A stretch of 64,000 nucleotides of DNA. It comes from Strigamia acuminata. Lineage: Eukaryota; Arthropoda; Chilopoda; Geophilomorpha; Linotaeniidae. The stretch's first letter is position 1, and every line of letters begins with the position of its first letter. The stretch lies in contig OX442314.1 of assembly GCA_949358305.1 (NCBI GenBank), positions 32,483,608-32,547,607 of the forward strand. The letters are read 5' to 3'. The position numbers and the translations under genes were made by a program. Positions 1 through 11,730 of the stretch are shown here, one piece after another. The notes under the pieces were generated by a model, which was not told the origin of the DNA, ran no database searches, and worked only from the letters and a program-made list of their open reading frames with translations.

Positions 1-64
1 ATGTGAGCAAAATTAATAACCAAAAACGAAAATAGTGAAAATGAAATTATCTTGGTTTTTATAG

Positions 65-2855
65 GTTCTAAAAGGAAAACTTAAATTTTCCGAAATGCTT
101 GATCACGTATTGGAGAAATTCAGTAACATTTGGTAAAGTTTTTGTTGCTTGGTAAACTATACTTTCAGTTGGTTGACAAAAACCTTTCTACATATCTAGC
201 TCAATAGTAAATATTACCATTAAGGATGACAATAATAAACTTAAAAATCTGAAGAAGAAAGTAAGTGTGTTAATTAAAACATTCTGATATTAGTAAGTTT
301 GCACAAGGTTACTATTCCTTATATGGTTTGTACAGGATAGCTGGAAGTACAGTCGGTTCCAATAAGTTGAAATTTTTGTGAGCAAATTTATTTTGTCACA
401 ATTATAAACGAGAAAAAAAGCAAACAAACTGGCGGATTGAAATCTGAATAAAGAATCAGTTACCCTTTATAATCTCTCCTACAATGGTTTAACAAAGGGA
501 CTCATATTTAGGAAATTAACTTCAGCTTTAATTATTCAAGTCAGAAATCTAGTTTACAGAATACAGATATCTGGCATTTAACTTAAACTCATAAAATAAT
601 TATCACTTACATGCTTTTGTTCAATACAAACAATATGTCTTAACTCTATCTTAATTCTAAAATAAATAACATAAATGAAAATAATTTAAGTTATTATCAT
701 AACATAACTTACAAGTTAGGCATATGCTTAAGTTATGTTATGATAATAACTAGGTCATGTCTGTCCATGCACTAGAAGGCAGTTGCTATACTCAAAACCA
801 CCACAACGTTGATGTATTTAGCCTGTTTACGCCAAACTGCGTACTGTGTTCTGCTACGTGGAAAAGTAGTTCGGTTTATTCTCAATGAGTTTAAGTATAA
901 AAAGTGATTAGATTGATGGATTTTATTTAATTGGTAATAAAATGTTTATTTTACCTGCTAAATAACCTTTTTCCCTTTTTAATCAATCAATTAATGTAAG
1001 TATAGTTTGTTGGTTTCTTTTGGCAGGTAAACAAAGGTTTTGTTTTTTATTGGTTGTTTATGCCTAGTTAGAATACAATTCTGGTGTTACGAGCTACTTT
1101 TTTTGTGCCACTACACCAGTGATGTGGGTCGACCAATAGGGAAATACATCAACGTTGTGGTGGTTTTGAGTTTAGTTTGGAAACTCTAGAAGAACTGACT
1201 GGAAAGCTTCTGTTACTAAGTTAACTCCTATTCCCCCTGTTAACTTCAATAGTTCAAACCGATTACATCACAGTGGCAAATGTCATCTGTTGAGCTTATA
1301 TTGCACTGTACCCGCTGAAATGAAGCACAGAAGCCAGCCAATTCACGGTATCGCTTAAACACTTTAATAAATAATAAATAAATCATTTTATTTAGAAATT
1401 CTGTATGTAATTGATTTTAATCCTAAGAAATTGCACACTTTAATATATGTTAACACACAACATTTTTTAGAATTCATTTTTTATTCAACTTGCCTATTTT
1501 TTTATCAGCAATATGACATCGTCAGAATGATATTCGGAATGAGTACAGAACGTGTGCTGAATTTCAACTTTGTCAATACTCCGATCGTCAGAGACAAATA
1601 TGCATTCGTCATGCGAGAGGACAGTGTCATTAAAGAATACTTATGGTTGACATTTTTCAAACCGTTTTCTATGGTTGTTTGGTTTTGTATTTTAGCTACT
1701 TATTTCTTGATCGCGCTATCTCTTGCTTCGATCACCCAAAACCACAAAAGCAAACCCTCAACTTCAGGTAAATACACTTCAATGAGATTACTAATCAATT
1801 TACAAGTCATGTTTACCATCAATTACAAATAATTTTTATTGTATATTAAAGCTGATACTATTACTGGAACGGAAAATTTGTTTCGTTTGCTAATCATTTC
1901 AAGTTACAGTGTGGTACTATATGCATCACTCGCTGTTACGACATCACGCCTGCAATACAACAGCATTCAAGACTTATTGTTAGACGACAGAGTCAACCTT
2001 TACGCTTTTGGAGTGTTGTTCCCTTACAAGCTTATTAAGGTAATGGATGGAAATGTCAAAACACCTCATGATTTCAATTGTTACACTATATCAAAAGGTG
2101 CCTGTTAAACATACTTACTGTATGCGATTTTTTTGGAATTGTGTACAGACCAACAAATGAAAGTGTATGGATTTGGAGTTTGTAGGTGGTACAGTACTTG
2201 TAATAGGATAGTATGTTCTTATTTTTCTATGGCAGAATGCAGAAACAAATCTTACACGGGAAATTTGGCATCGCATGGAAAAAAGTCCCGGAGAAGGAAA
2301 CATTTCCTACACTGATGCTCCAAAACTACTTTCGAAGAAGAAAAATGCCATCATCCACTTCTACAATATGCTCAAACAGATGTACGGACAAAACTGTATG
2401 TTTAGTTTTATAAAAATTCCCATTGTGGATATTTCAGGTTATTACATATTTAATAAAAAATCCAAATATGTTGAGTTATTTAATCAGAAGTGAGTACTGT
2501 AGTAGTAAATTTGTAAAGGTTTTAAAATTCAACTTCAATTATACGTTTTAGCATTTTGAACCTAAACGAAAAAGGAATCGTAAACAGACTCGACGATAAA
2601 TACAAAACATCAACATTTTGCCAGACAAGAAATTATCACTGCAAACCCATCTCTATTTACCACACAATCACCGCATTTCTGATTTTAATTGGAGGAGTTT
2701 TCTGCTCTGGAATTATATTTCTCTTTGAAATTTTTTATTGGAACAAGTTTCCAACTGGCAGTGTGCGCACAAATCCAAATCCAACTGTTATCCTAGCAAG
2801 TGCGAGCGTAGAAGCTGAAGCTGACTCATGTCATGTCTTAGTTTCAGCAAGTTAA
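65..2855 (+). CDS. Ionotropic receptor (divergent IR), gene 0, 3' part (exons 6-11)
   Basis: Ligand-gated ion channel of the ionotropic receptor family, expected in the plasma membrane of sensory neurons. Exons by comparison with the paralogs: 65-132, 200-260, 1509-1767, 1852-2039, 2236-2489 and 2552-2855 (stop TAA), all with GT-AG borders and matching phases. Exons 6-8 give lobe S1, with the motif STERVLNFNFVN whose Arg matches the ligand-binding Arg position of the iGluR fold. TM1 follows (MVVWFCILATYFLIALSL). Exon 9 carries SYSVVLYASL, the counterpart of the iGluR SYTANLAAF segment. Exons 10-11 give lobe S2, the last TM (about AFLILIGGVFCSGIIFLFEI) and a short Glu-rich tail. Exons 1-5 lie left of the window. 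No stop or frameshift is seen in these six exons. Identification rests on topology and motifs; the ligand is unknown. Confidence 0.8.
789..1172. mobile_element. MITE with TA target duplication in intron 7 of IR gene 0
   Basis: Terminal inverted repeats of about 30 bp begin TACTCAAAACCACCACAACG. The empty site is visible in the paralogous introns of genes 1-3 and shows a TA duplication. No coding capacity. The subterminal text CTACACCAGT...TCGACCAAT recurs in the element at 19310-19937, so the two belong to one family. Confidence 0.75.
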
Positions 2856-2918
2856 ACTTTTAATAATTTAAAGCAACATATTTTTGCTGTATTGGGTAGT
2901 TCCTACATTTAGCAACTG

Positions 2919-4508
2919 TGTGACGGTTACACTGTCATACACTTTGTTAGTTAGGACGTTTATTTTGTCAATAGATGGCGCTGATACGTTTTAGCGGCAA
3001 TTTCAAATTTCGACAATTTTTGAGTGAATAAAATATAAATTACTATTTATATTTTATTCCACTGCGACTTTATACACTTTTAAATACTTTTGGATGTTTA
3101 AATACTAGTTGATTTATTTGTCACATAATTCTATTGAATTATGTGCAAACTCTACACCTGGTGAAGTCACCCCCCATCACCCACTGTGAGTTGGACTCCT
3201 TTTGGATTATAGTCAAAGGGACTTAATCCAAAATGTGTCCTGCGTATCCAGTTCCTGTAGTGGACCTAGTAGAAGACTATGTCCTGAGTATCCACTTCCT
3301 GTGATCTAGGATTGGATGGATTTGACTGCCCAGTGATCCCATTGGATCACTGAACAGCTATTCTCCTCACCGAGTATATATCCCCCTGCAAAACGGATAT
3401 AGCTCGCTCTTGTTCTGTTTTTGTTTGATACTGATATTACTTGAGCACATATTATACTTCTCTGCGTTCCGACAATCCGTTGTAGAAATACTTTGTATTT
3501 AGTGTAAGTATCTAGAGTGGGTAGAAGACTCACAGACACACTGCCCGCCTCTTCATGCCAACATTCCGTTGTAGAAATGTCGTAACTAGAGTGAGTAATT
3601 CACAGACACATTTAAGTGTAGGATCTAGAGTGGGGTACAACCCACAGACGCACTCCCTCCAGCTTCATGCCAACATTCCGTTGTAGAATGCAGAATCTAG
3701 AGTGGAGTAAAAATCACAGACGCATTGGTAATGTAGAATCTAGAGTGGAGTATTTAATATTCCACAGACACATTATCAGAGTAATCGACGCGGAGTAATT
3801 TCCCGGTTACTCTCCCGCCAGCCAGGACCGAGTGGAGTAATTTCCCGGCGATGGATAACCTTTCCTGCGAGATATTTCGATTCAATTCGTTATTGGTTTG
3901 ACGGAACATTTAAGTCTAACTTAGATGTTGATTGCACTCGGGGCAAAAAATAGCTCGGCGCTATTTTAATATATTTTACTTATTTTCACAGTTTAAGTTA
4001 AGTTTGTGACTCTAAAATATCATGATTAATTCCATAGAATTAATATGACTATTTATTCTCACATTGTTACATCTCGCGGTAATTATTGATTACAACAATT
4101 ATCTGCGATGCGATGTGTGTGACGATACAGAAAAGTCAACCGCACCTCTCGGATATAACCCACCCAGCCTAACCATTTACACGCCTTTTAGAACCAAACC
4201 CCGGACCATTTAGAAGCCAAAGCCATTCATAGATGACATCTTTTACGTCACAGCAATAAGACCGTTACAAATTCTTATTGCATGACTGAAGCCTTCAAAT
4301 GATATTATTTCAGGGCTTTTGCCAAATAACTGTATAGTTTAACTTATCGTCATTTTAGCCACTTGTAGGCATAGTATTTATATAAGGTTCAAACCGGAAT
4401 AAATGTTATATGTTTTGAGAAAACATCAGGTTTGCATATTTTACATTTTCACACAGATAGTTCACACTTTAGTTTAGCAATTGCTATCTCCAGAAGGTAA
4501 TCGTCACA
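2919..4508 (+). mobile_element. Solo LTR, long gypsy-like family (copy 1)
   Basis: The insert starts TGTGACGGTTAC and ends GTAATCGTCACA, with a 4-bp duplication ACTG on both sides. Flanking IR 3' sequence is uninterrupted in genes 1 and 2 at this point. It is 1590 bp long. A TATA-like GAGTATATAT lies near 3373. Between about 3466 and 3780 it holds degenerate tandem copies of CCGTTGTAGAA and of a CTAGAGTGG...CACAGACGCA unit. It is homologous to the inverted copy at 31234-32451. No ORF of note, so it is read as a solo LTR left by recombination; its internal region is not in the window. Confidence 0.7.
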
Positions 4509-5744
4509 ACTGCTTTTTCACACATGAACAGAAACATCACACGGATGCTTCACACCATTGCAACTTGAGTGACGTTTATCCATTTTTAGATCTAGAATCA
4601 GACGTGTTAGAAATTAAAATTTTGTTTGGTTTTCGGCCAATAAAATATATTGTACTCCCCTAATCTGTGTTCTCGGAGCTCATTTCTACTGAACAGGTTA
4701 GACCGATTTAGTTCATTAAAAGATGATAAAAATTGAACCAAGATGACGCTAAAACATGAATGAAACTATGAAACTATCAAAAGTTCTAGTAAGTGAGAAG
4801 AGTAACCGAAAAATGAAAATTAGTTTTTGTACTTTTTTTATTCTACAGTTTTCGTATGGCGAGAAATGAACTTAAAAAAATGTTTGAATGTGAAGCGTGT
4901 TTGTCGGAGTTTAGTTATTTCTTCGTCAGATGGCGATACTCGGTTGAACTACACGACAATATGGATGCAGCGAAATTGAGATCGACGAGTTCAACTTTGG
5001 CTGATACAGTAAAGATTGTTCAAAGAAACTGGATCAAACATTTCCTGATGTGATGAAATATTCTATTTTTTAGATTGACTGAGCTGCGTATAATACATTT
5101 CAAGTCTCACGTGGCATTCCGAAGAAGGGTTCAAAACTCGGTCGACTGAAATGACGTGTTAAAATGAACAAGGCTGAACATGTGCTGATTACCCGAGTAA
5201 GCAACAAAATTGATACGAAATCAAACATTATTCACAAATTTCAGACTGAATGGATCAACTTTGGTTGTTTTTCCTTTTCCTTTTTATTTGGTTTAGTTGG
5301 AAAAATGAGTAGAAGCGACAGTAGGCTTTACTTTTATTTATTACAGGAAAAATATTTACAAAAACAATCTTGTTTCATTTGTCATAGTGTGCCTGCAAGT
5401 AAAACTTTGCACAGTAAATTAATACAAATAATTTTTGAATGATTAATATTTCAAGTTGTGAATGTGGAACCGCGTCTATCTTCTGCTGTACAACTATACT
5501 GGAATCGGTATCCTTTCACGCTTCGATGTCATTATTCTACGTCATTTCTGCTACAAAAAAAATCGTTACAGCTGTGTTGTTTTCCTTTTCCAGCGCATAT
5601 AAAAACGTCAAAAGAAGAAAATTTTGTTATTGGACCCGCCCTCAGGCTCGCTTCCAGGCCTCTGGTTAGAACCTTGGACATTCACGACATGTTTGTTGAT
5701 TGTAGACTCCGCATGCCAATTATTTCATAACTTATTAATTTAAA
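4509..5744. other. Intergenic spacer between IR genes 0 and 1
   Basis: The spacer is conserved in the same order after genes 1, 2 and 3. It includes a GCCAATAAAATATATTG block near 4636, a block near 4856-5053 that looks like a short reading frame (MARNELKKMF...), and a block near 5250-5730 upstream of the next gene. Reading frames in these blocks are broken by indels in the other copies, so no gene is called. It is probably 3' flank, spacer and distal promoter duplicated with the genes. Confidence 0.5.
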
Positions 5745-5867
5745 TCGAGTTAACTGGGCAACAGTTGCCAAAGCAAATCACCAGCAAATGAATAATTAAC
5801 ATAGTGTGGTCGTGTATTTTGTATCGTGCATGTTGTGATTAACGATCAGACGTGGACAACTTGGATA
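5745..5867 (+). promoter_or_regulatory. Conserved upstream block of IR gene 1
   Basis: About 120 bp immediately before the start codon are nearly unchanged before genes 1, 2, 3 and 4, including GGGCAACAGTTGCCAAAGC (a GGCAACAGTTGCC palindrome) and GTGTGGTCGTGTATTTTGTA. Conservation in non-coding DNA right before the ATG suggests core promoter and 5' UTR. No canonical TATA box is evident. Confidence 0.4.
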
Positions 5868-8800
5868 ATGAACGTTCTAAGGATTTGTTTCGTTTGCTTC
5901 TTTTCTGGATTTATCGGCATTTCAAACAGTAATCTTTTAAGATTTATATAAATTGAAAAATAATCAGGAAATTTAAAGAAATTCTGGCAACTAATCAGGG
6001 TATGTGTACATTTACCTTTAATTTTAGCACGGGAAAACACTTCTTTAGCTAACTTACACTTTGCTGACTATGATGAACTCGATTTTCATTTATCTAAAAT
6101 TGTACAAATCACAAACACGAGAAGAATACACATTATTTATAATCAGGATGATTATGGTTAGTAAAAATCCCAAATTTTATTTAGGTTTATGTTTTTAATT
6201 ATCTTCTGTTCCTATTTTAGTTTTAAACTGTTTGACGAAATTAATCCGTTTTAATTGGATTGGAAAAATTCAAATGTCAGCACAACGATTCAGTAATGCG
6301 TCATTGGATTTCGATTATACTCCTTTTCAGCTGATTCTCATCTGGATAGAAAGTTTTGAGCAGGTAAAATTCTAATCATCATTCTAGTTATATTTGTCGA
6401 CCGACTGCCACGAATGTGTGACTGGTATGGTCTTCTCCATGCCAGGCGAGAGACTGATTACCATGGGGTGGGGAGCATACTCACTTAAATAAAACAAGGA
6501 ACTCCAGATTGTTGGGTTGTTGGCCTTTCTTAGTCTAGTTGTTTAGGGGTTGGAGACTCCCATCTACCCACATGTTGGCGGTGTTGCGAAAGCACTTTTT
6601 TCTAGTTCTACTTCTAACAGTACACACTTGTTTTACATTTTAAAATAAATCTTTATTTCAGCTTGCCCAGTATTCTTTTTCATCAATTGAAAACAAAGTG
6701 TTGATATTTGTCATCAAGGAAACACGTGGAACTCCAAATCCAAAGCATGATCTAGATTTGCCCGTATTACAGGATCTCATCATATGGAGACAGAATACAG
6801 TTTACTTATTCACATATGCTCAACACAGTAATGTATGAGTCAATAGTTTAAGTATTATTAACTGTATGTTTGCAGAATGTTCATTTTGTTCTTAATTAAC
6901 ACCGTTTATCTTCAACACATCTAAAAGTACGTGGTGTATACAAATCTGCTCGTTCAAAACGATACAGGGTCATTAATTGATGACACCAAAATGAAAACCA
7001 CCGTTACGGATTAAAGATTGGTGCAATTTTTGTCTACAAAGATTAACATTCAATATATTTGATTTTTAAAATATATTAACTACCGTATATCTGCAAATAG
7101 CACACCCGTGCGCTATTTGCAAAAAAATTTTTTATTCCGAATTAGAAAAAATTATAACTTTGCATCGGCCAATTTGCGACGAAAATCACCAAAACAGTGT
7201 GATAAATGGAACGTTTTGCATATGTTTTGGTAATTTCTACTGAAACATATGCAAAACGTTTCATTTATCATCCTTTTTCGGCACATTTCAAAAATTTTGT
7301 TACGTTTCGGAAACGTAACAATTGGCCCCGCGCGCTAAATAAGGTTCGCGCCTTATTTGTAAAAACCATTTTGAGCCCGCGTGTTAATTAAGGTCCGCGG
7401 GCTAATAAAGGCCCGCGTAGTAATCGACAATATACGGTATATAATTTAAAATAAGGAAGTTTATTTATTTTGTACATATTTTTTTAATTTGATATTACAG
7501 AATTTTAGCTTGCAGTTATTGAAATATCAATCAGATGGGAACATTTTCCAAACAACCAACTTAGGGATAAATTGTGCGGAGCAACAAAAATGTCAATTTG
7601 AAAAGATTTCTCAAACACCAGTGATTCTGAAAAAACAAAATTTTACTGTAGCCAAGGTAAAGCATGCAACTACAATTGAAATAGTAATTACAAATAATAT
7701 TGCATGGCAGATTTATGGGGACAACTAATAGGGAGGAGGTAAAGCTGAATGGTGCAAGTGTGTCACGAAAGGTCCAGTGTAAATCTACCCAGCACAGAAA
7801 GCAGTGTTTAATGGGTCTTCCCACAGAGGAAGACCAATGTTGACTATTTGGGGGACTGTTCCCAGCGAAAACAAAGACAATTCAATCCCTCTGTGATTAA
7901 CCCTATCCATGACTATGGTATAACAGTGTGACGGCATGATCTTATCCATGGCAACTTGGGGACTTGTTACCATGGGGTAGGACGCATGCTCACGTAAATA
8001 AAGATAGGAACTGCAGATTGTTGGGTGATTGGCCTTTATTAATCTGTTTGTCTAGGGGTTGGTCTCCCAGCTACCCATGTGCTTGCAGTGCCGCGAAGAC
8101 ACGCCACACCAGCAACCGGCCCGTCACGCACAGGGAGGGATCCCCATGTATGACGTGGTCAGTTAGCTTTAATTATTCTGCTGTTTTTACCCATACGACC
8201 CATGCAATCGCTCATGGAGGCTGGTGGAGAGTAGGTCACATCAATGAACTACAATTGGAAAGGCCTGAGAACACTGACCCTTAGACAACTTATAGTAACG
8301 GTTATTAACTATTGAATGCAGCGTCTTGAGTCTTTATTCTCGTGTTATGGGAGAGGAAAATATGCTGTGATTAGATGTAGGGGTGTCTTTAGGTTTGTAC
8401 AGTAAAGTACAACTTAAATCCCATACAGGCCCAAACAGAAAGTAATGACCAAACAGAAAATACTGAGAATAGTAATCGACTTAACGTCAACAAAGAAATC
8501 ATTAAATACAGTCTCTTGTGCCCATTTCTATCAATGTGTTGTGCGTCCGGCCCTGTTTATGCATTCCTGTGCGCTATTTGTGTCCGTCCTTTCTCGCAAC
8601 ATGACAGTTTCATTGGTGATGTGTTGTGGAATAAGGTTGAGGGATGGTTTTTTGCGGTGTCAAGTACACTCCTATCCCATACTTGGCCAAAGCAAAATTA
8701 ATAATCAAAAAAGAAAATAGTGAAAATGATAATCGAACACAAATTAACGACGAAATTATCTTGATTTTTATAGGCTGTAAAAGTAAAAGTAACATTTTCC

Positions 8801-11730
8801 GAGATGCTTGATCACGTATTGGAGAAATTCAGTAACATTTGGTAAAGTTTTTGTTGTTTGGTAAACTATACTTTCATCACTTGGTTGACAAAAACCTTTC
8901 TAAATTTCTAGCTCAATAGTAAATATTACCATTAAGCTTGACAATAATATGGTTACAAATCTGAAGAAGAAAGTAAGTGTGTTAATTAAAACGTTGTGAT
9001 ATTAGTAAGTTTGCACAAGGTTACTATTCCTTATATGGTTAGTACAGGATAGCTGGAAGTACAGTCGGTTCCAATAAGTTGAGACTAACCTGAAATTTTT
9101 GTGAGCAAATTTATTTTGTCACAATTATAAACGAGAAAAAAGCAAACAAACTGGCTTGGCAGATTGAAATCTGAATAAAGAATCAATTACCGTTTATAAT
9201 CTCTCCTACCCGCAACAATAATGTTTAGGAAATTAACTTCAGCTTTCTCAAAGGGACTCATGTTTAGCTTTAATTATTCAAGTCAGAAAGCTAGTTTAGA
9301 GATATCTGGCATTTAACTAAAACTCATAAAATAATTATCACTTACATGCTTTTGTTCAATACAATCTTAATTCTAAAATAAATAACGTAATTGAAAATAA
9401 TTTAAGTTATTACCACAACATAACTTACAAGTTAGGCATATGCCTAAGTTATGTTATGATAATTACTGAGCTCATGCCTGTCCATGCACTAGAAGGTAGT
9501 TGCTAGTTTGGGAACTCTAGAAAAACTGACCTTAATTACATCACAGTGGCAAACGCCATCTGTTGAGCTTTTATTGCCCTGTACCAGCTGAAATGAAGTG
9601 CAGAAGCCTGTGACTGGGCTATGGTCTTACCCGCGCAGTATGGGGAATTACTGAGCGAGAGGGACGCATACCTTTACGTAAAACAAGACAGGAGACTCAG
9701 ATTGTTGGGGTTGGCCTTTAATCAGTTGTCTAGGGGTTAGGTCACCTATCCTACTGTGCTGTAGTGCCAGTAGGCACGCTCCGACCCGTCACACACAGGG
9801 CGGAAGCCCCATGAGTGACGTGGTCGGTCGCATTGGACAAACATTCTGTCATACTCACCTGTACGACCCATGTAGCCGCTCACGGTACTGCAGCAGTCAT
9901 CTCTGGATTTGCCACTAAGCGTTACAGTGGTGAATGGTGAGAGCAGCAGAGCTGAGCAGAGTTGGCAGTTGTCTCTACCAGCGTTTGAACCGTGGCAGCT
10001 CGCATTAGACACGTCCTCACCCTCGGCTGTCCTCACAACGTCTCTCTCTCACCACACCACTCTGCTCGTACCGCCCCTGCTAGGCCGGTCCACTCCTCCG
10101 TGAGGGGGACGGCTTGGGGCCACCAGATGGTGTGTGGAGTGACGTAGGCCACTAGGGTGGCCAAACGGTCACAAGCCAGCCAATTCACGGGATCGCTTAT
10201 ACAAGAGGACAAAATCATTTTCTCTAGAAATTATGTATGTAATTGATTTTAATCCAAAGAAATTGCACGCTTTAATATATGTTAACACACAACAATTTTC
10301 AGAATTCATTTTTTATTCAACTTGCCTATTTTTTTTTCAGCAATATGACATCGTCAGAATGATATTTGGAATGAGTACAGAACGTGTGCTGAATTTCGAC
10401 TTTGTCAATTTTCCGAGCTACAGAGGCACATTTGCATTCGTCATGCGACAGGACAGTGTCATCAAAGAATACTTATGGTTGACATTTTTCAAACCGTTTT
10501 CTATGGTTGTTTGGTTGTGTATTTTAGCTACTTATTTCTTGATCGCGCTGTCTCTTGGTTCGATGACCCAAAACCACAAAAGCAAACCCTCAAGTTCAGG
10601 TAAATACACTTCAATGAGATTACTAATCAATGTACAAGTCATGTTTACAAGTACCATCAACTTCAAATAATTTTTATTGTACGTTAAAGCTATTACTGGA
10701 ACAGAAAACTTGTTTTGTTTGCTAATCATTTCAAGCTACAGTGCGGTACTGTATACATCACTCACTGTTACAACATCACGCCTGCAATACAACAGCATTC
10801 AAGACGTATTGTTAGACGAAAGAGTTAATCTTTACGCTTTTGGAGTGTGGTTCCCTTACAAGCTTATTAAGGTAATGGATAGAAATGTCAAAACACCGCC
10901 TGACTTGAATTGTTACACTATTAAAATATCAAAAGGTGCCTGTAAAACATACTTAAGCGGTTATGAATGCAATCTTTTTATGCCTTTTTTTTGGAATTGT
11001 GCACCCATGTAGATAGAGTTTAGTACAGACCAACAAATGATAGTGTATGGATTTGAAATTTGTAGGTGGTACTTGTAATAGCATAGGATGTTCTTATTTT
11101 TCTATGGCAGAATGCAGAAACAAATCTTACACGGGAAATTTGGCATCGGATGGAAAAAAGTCCCGGAGAAGGAAGCATTTCTTTGACTGATGCTCCAAAA
11201 CTACTTTCGACGAACAAAAATGCCATCATCCACTTGTACAATATCCTCAAACAGATGTACGGACAAAACTGTACGTTTAGTTTTATACAAATTCCCATGG
11301 GGGATATTTCAACTTATTTCATGTTTAATAAAAAATCCAAATATGTTGAGTTATTTAATCAGAAGTGAGTACTGTAGTAGTAAATTTGTAAAGGTTTTAA
11401 AATTCAACTTCAATTATACGTTTTAGCATTTTGAACCAAAACGAAAAAGGAATCGTAAAAAGACTCGACGATAAATACAAAACATCAACATTTTGTCAGA
11501 CAAGAAATTATGACTGCAAACCCATCTCTATTTACCACACAATCACAGCATTTCTGATTTTAATTGGAGGAATTTTCTGCTCTGGAATTATATTTCTCGT
11601 GGAATTTTTTTATTGGAACAAGTTTGAAACTGACAATGTGCGCACAAATCCACATCCACCTGTTATCGTAGCAACTGAGAGCGTAGAAGCTGAAGCTGAC
11701 TCATGTCATGTCTTAGTGTCAGCAAGTTAA
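5868..11730 (+). CDS. Ionotropic receptor (divergent IR), gene 1, complete, 11 exons
   Basis: Complete paralog, 1788 nt spliced, 595 aa. Exons: 5868-5928, 6028-6156, 6221-6363, 6662-6832, 7501-7656, 8774-8841, 8912-8972, 10341-10599, 10690-10871, 11111-11364, 11427-11730. Phases agree at every join and no stop interrupts the frame. Exon 1 encodes a signal peptide (MNVLRICFVCFFSGFIGISN). Exons 2-5 form a short N-terminal domain of about 200 residues. Exons 6-8 are S1 (YDIVRMIF, STERVLNFDFVN) and TM1. Exon 9 has SYSAVLYTSLTV. Exons 10-11 are S2, the last TM and the tail. The start ATG is shared by four copies. AATAAA follows at 11737. Introns 3, 4, 5 and 7 hold transposon insertions, but the splice sites are intact. 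Exon 9 is two codons shorter than in the other copies. Confidence 0.82.
6417..6590. repeat. Truncated LTR fragment in intron 3 of IR gene 1
   Basis: Starts TGTGACTGG and matches the first part of the solo LTR at 9609-10173. It is absent from introns 3 of genes 2 and 3 but present at the same site in gene 4 (from 37391). The shared site suggests insertion before genes 1 and 4 separated, or gene conversion. The right edge is approximate. Confidence 0.55.
7083..7437. mobile_element. MITE with TA target duplication in intron 4 of IR gene 1
   Basis: The inverted ends are CCGTATAT...ATATACGG. The empty site is visible in gene 3 (AACTATATAATTT), giving a TA duplication. It is 355 bp, with an internal inverted repeat around ATGGAACGTTTTGCATATG and a GC-rich right part made of GCGCGCTAAATAAGG-like words. 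No coding capacity. Confidence 0.65.
7927..8284 (+). repeat. LTR-like fragment in intron 5 of IR gene 1
   Basis: Starts TGTGACGGCATGATC and runs parallel to the solo LTR at 9609-10173 (CTAGGGGTTGG, CCCGTCACGCACAGGG). A similar but shorter copy lies in the same intron of gene 3 (from about 25248), and intron 5 of gene 2 lacks it. The right end is unclear. Confidence 0.5.
9609..10173 (+). mobile_element. Solo LTR in intron 7 of IR gene 1
   Basis: 565 bp beginning TGTGACTGGG and ending AACGGTCACA, flanked by a 4-bp duplication AGCC. The empty site is present in genes 0, 2 and 3 (CAGAAGCCA...). TG...CA termini and a 4-bp TSD fit a gypsy-type solo LTR. No ORF is supported. Confidence 0.75.

Noticed and set aside
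5458-5730. Open frame starting MNVEPRLSS upstream of IR gene 1, with similar frames near 13410, 23163 and 36445
   Set aside because: The DNA is conserved but the frame is broken by indels at different places in the copies before genes 3 and 4, so it behaves as upstream non-coding sequence.
8516-8701. Possible extra IR exon in intron 5 (CPFLSM..., also near 15620)
   Set aside because: The two copies differ by a 1-nt indel and stops, and the receptor joins correctly from exon 5 to exon 6 without it.
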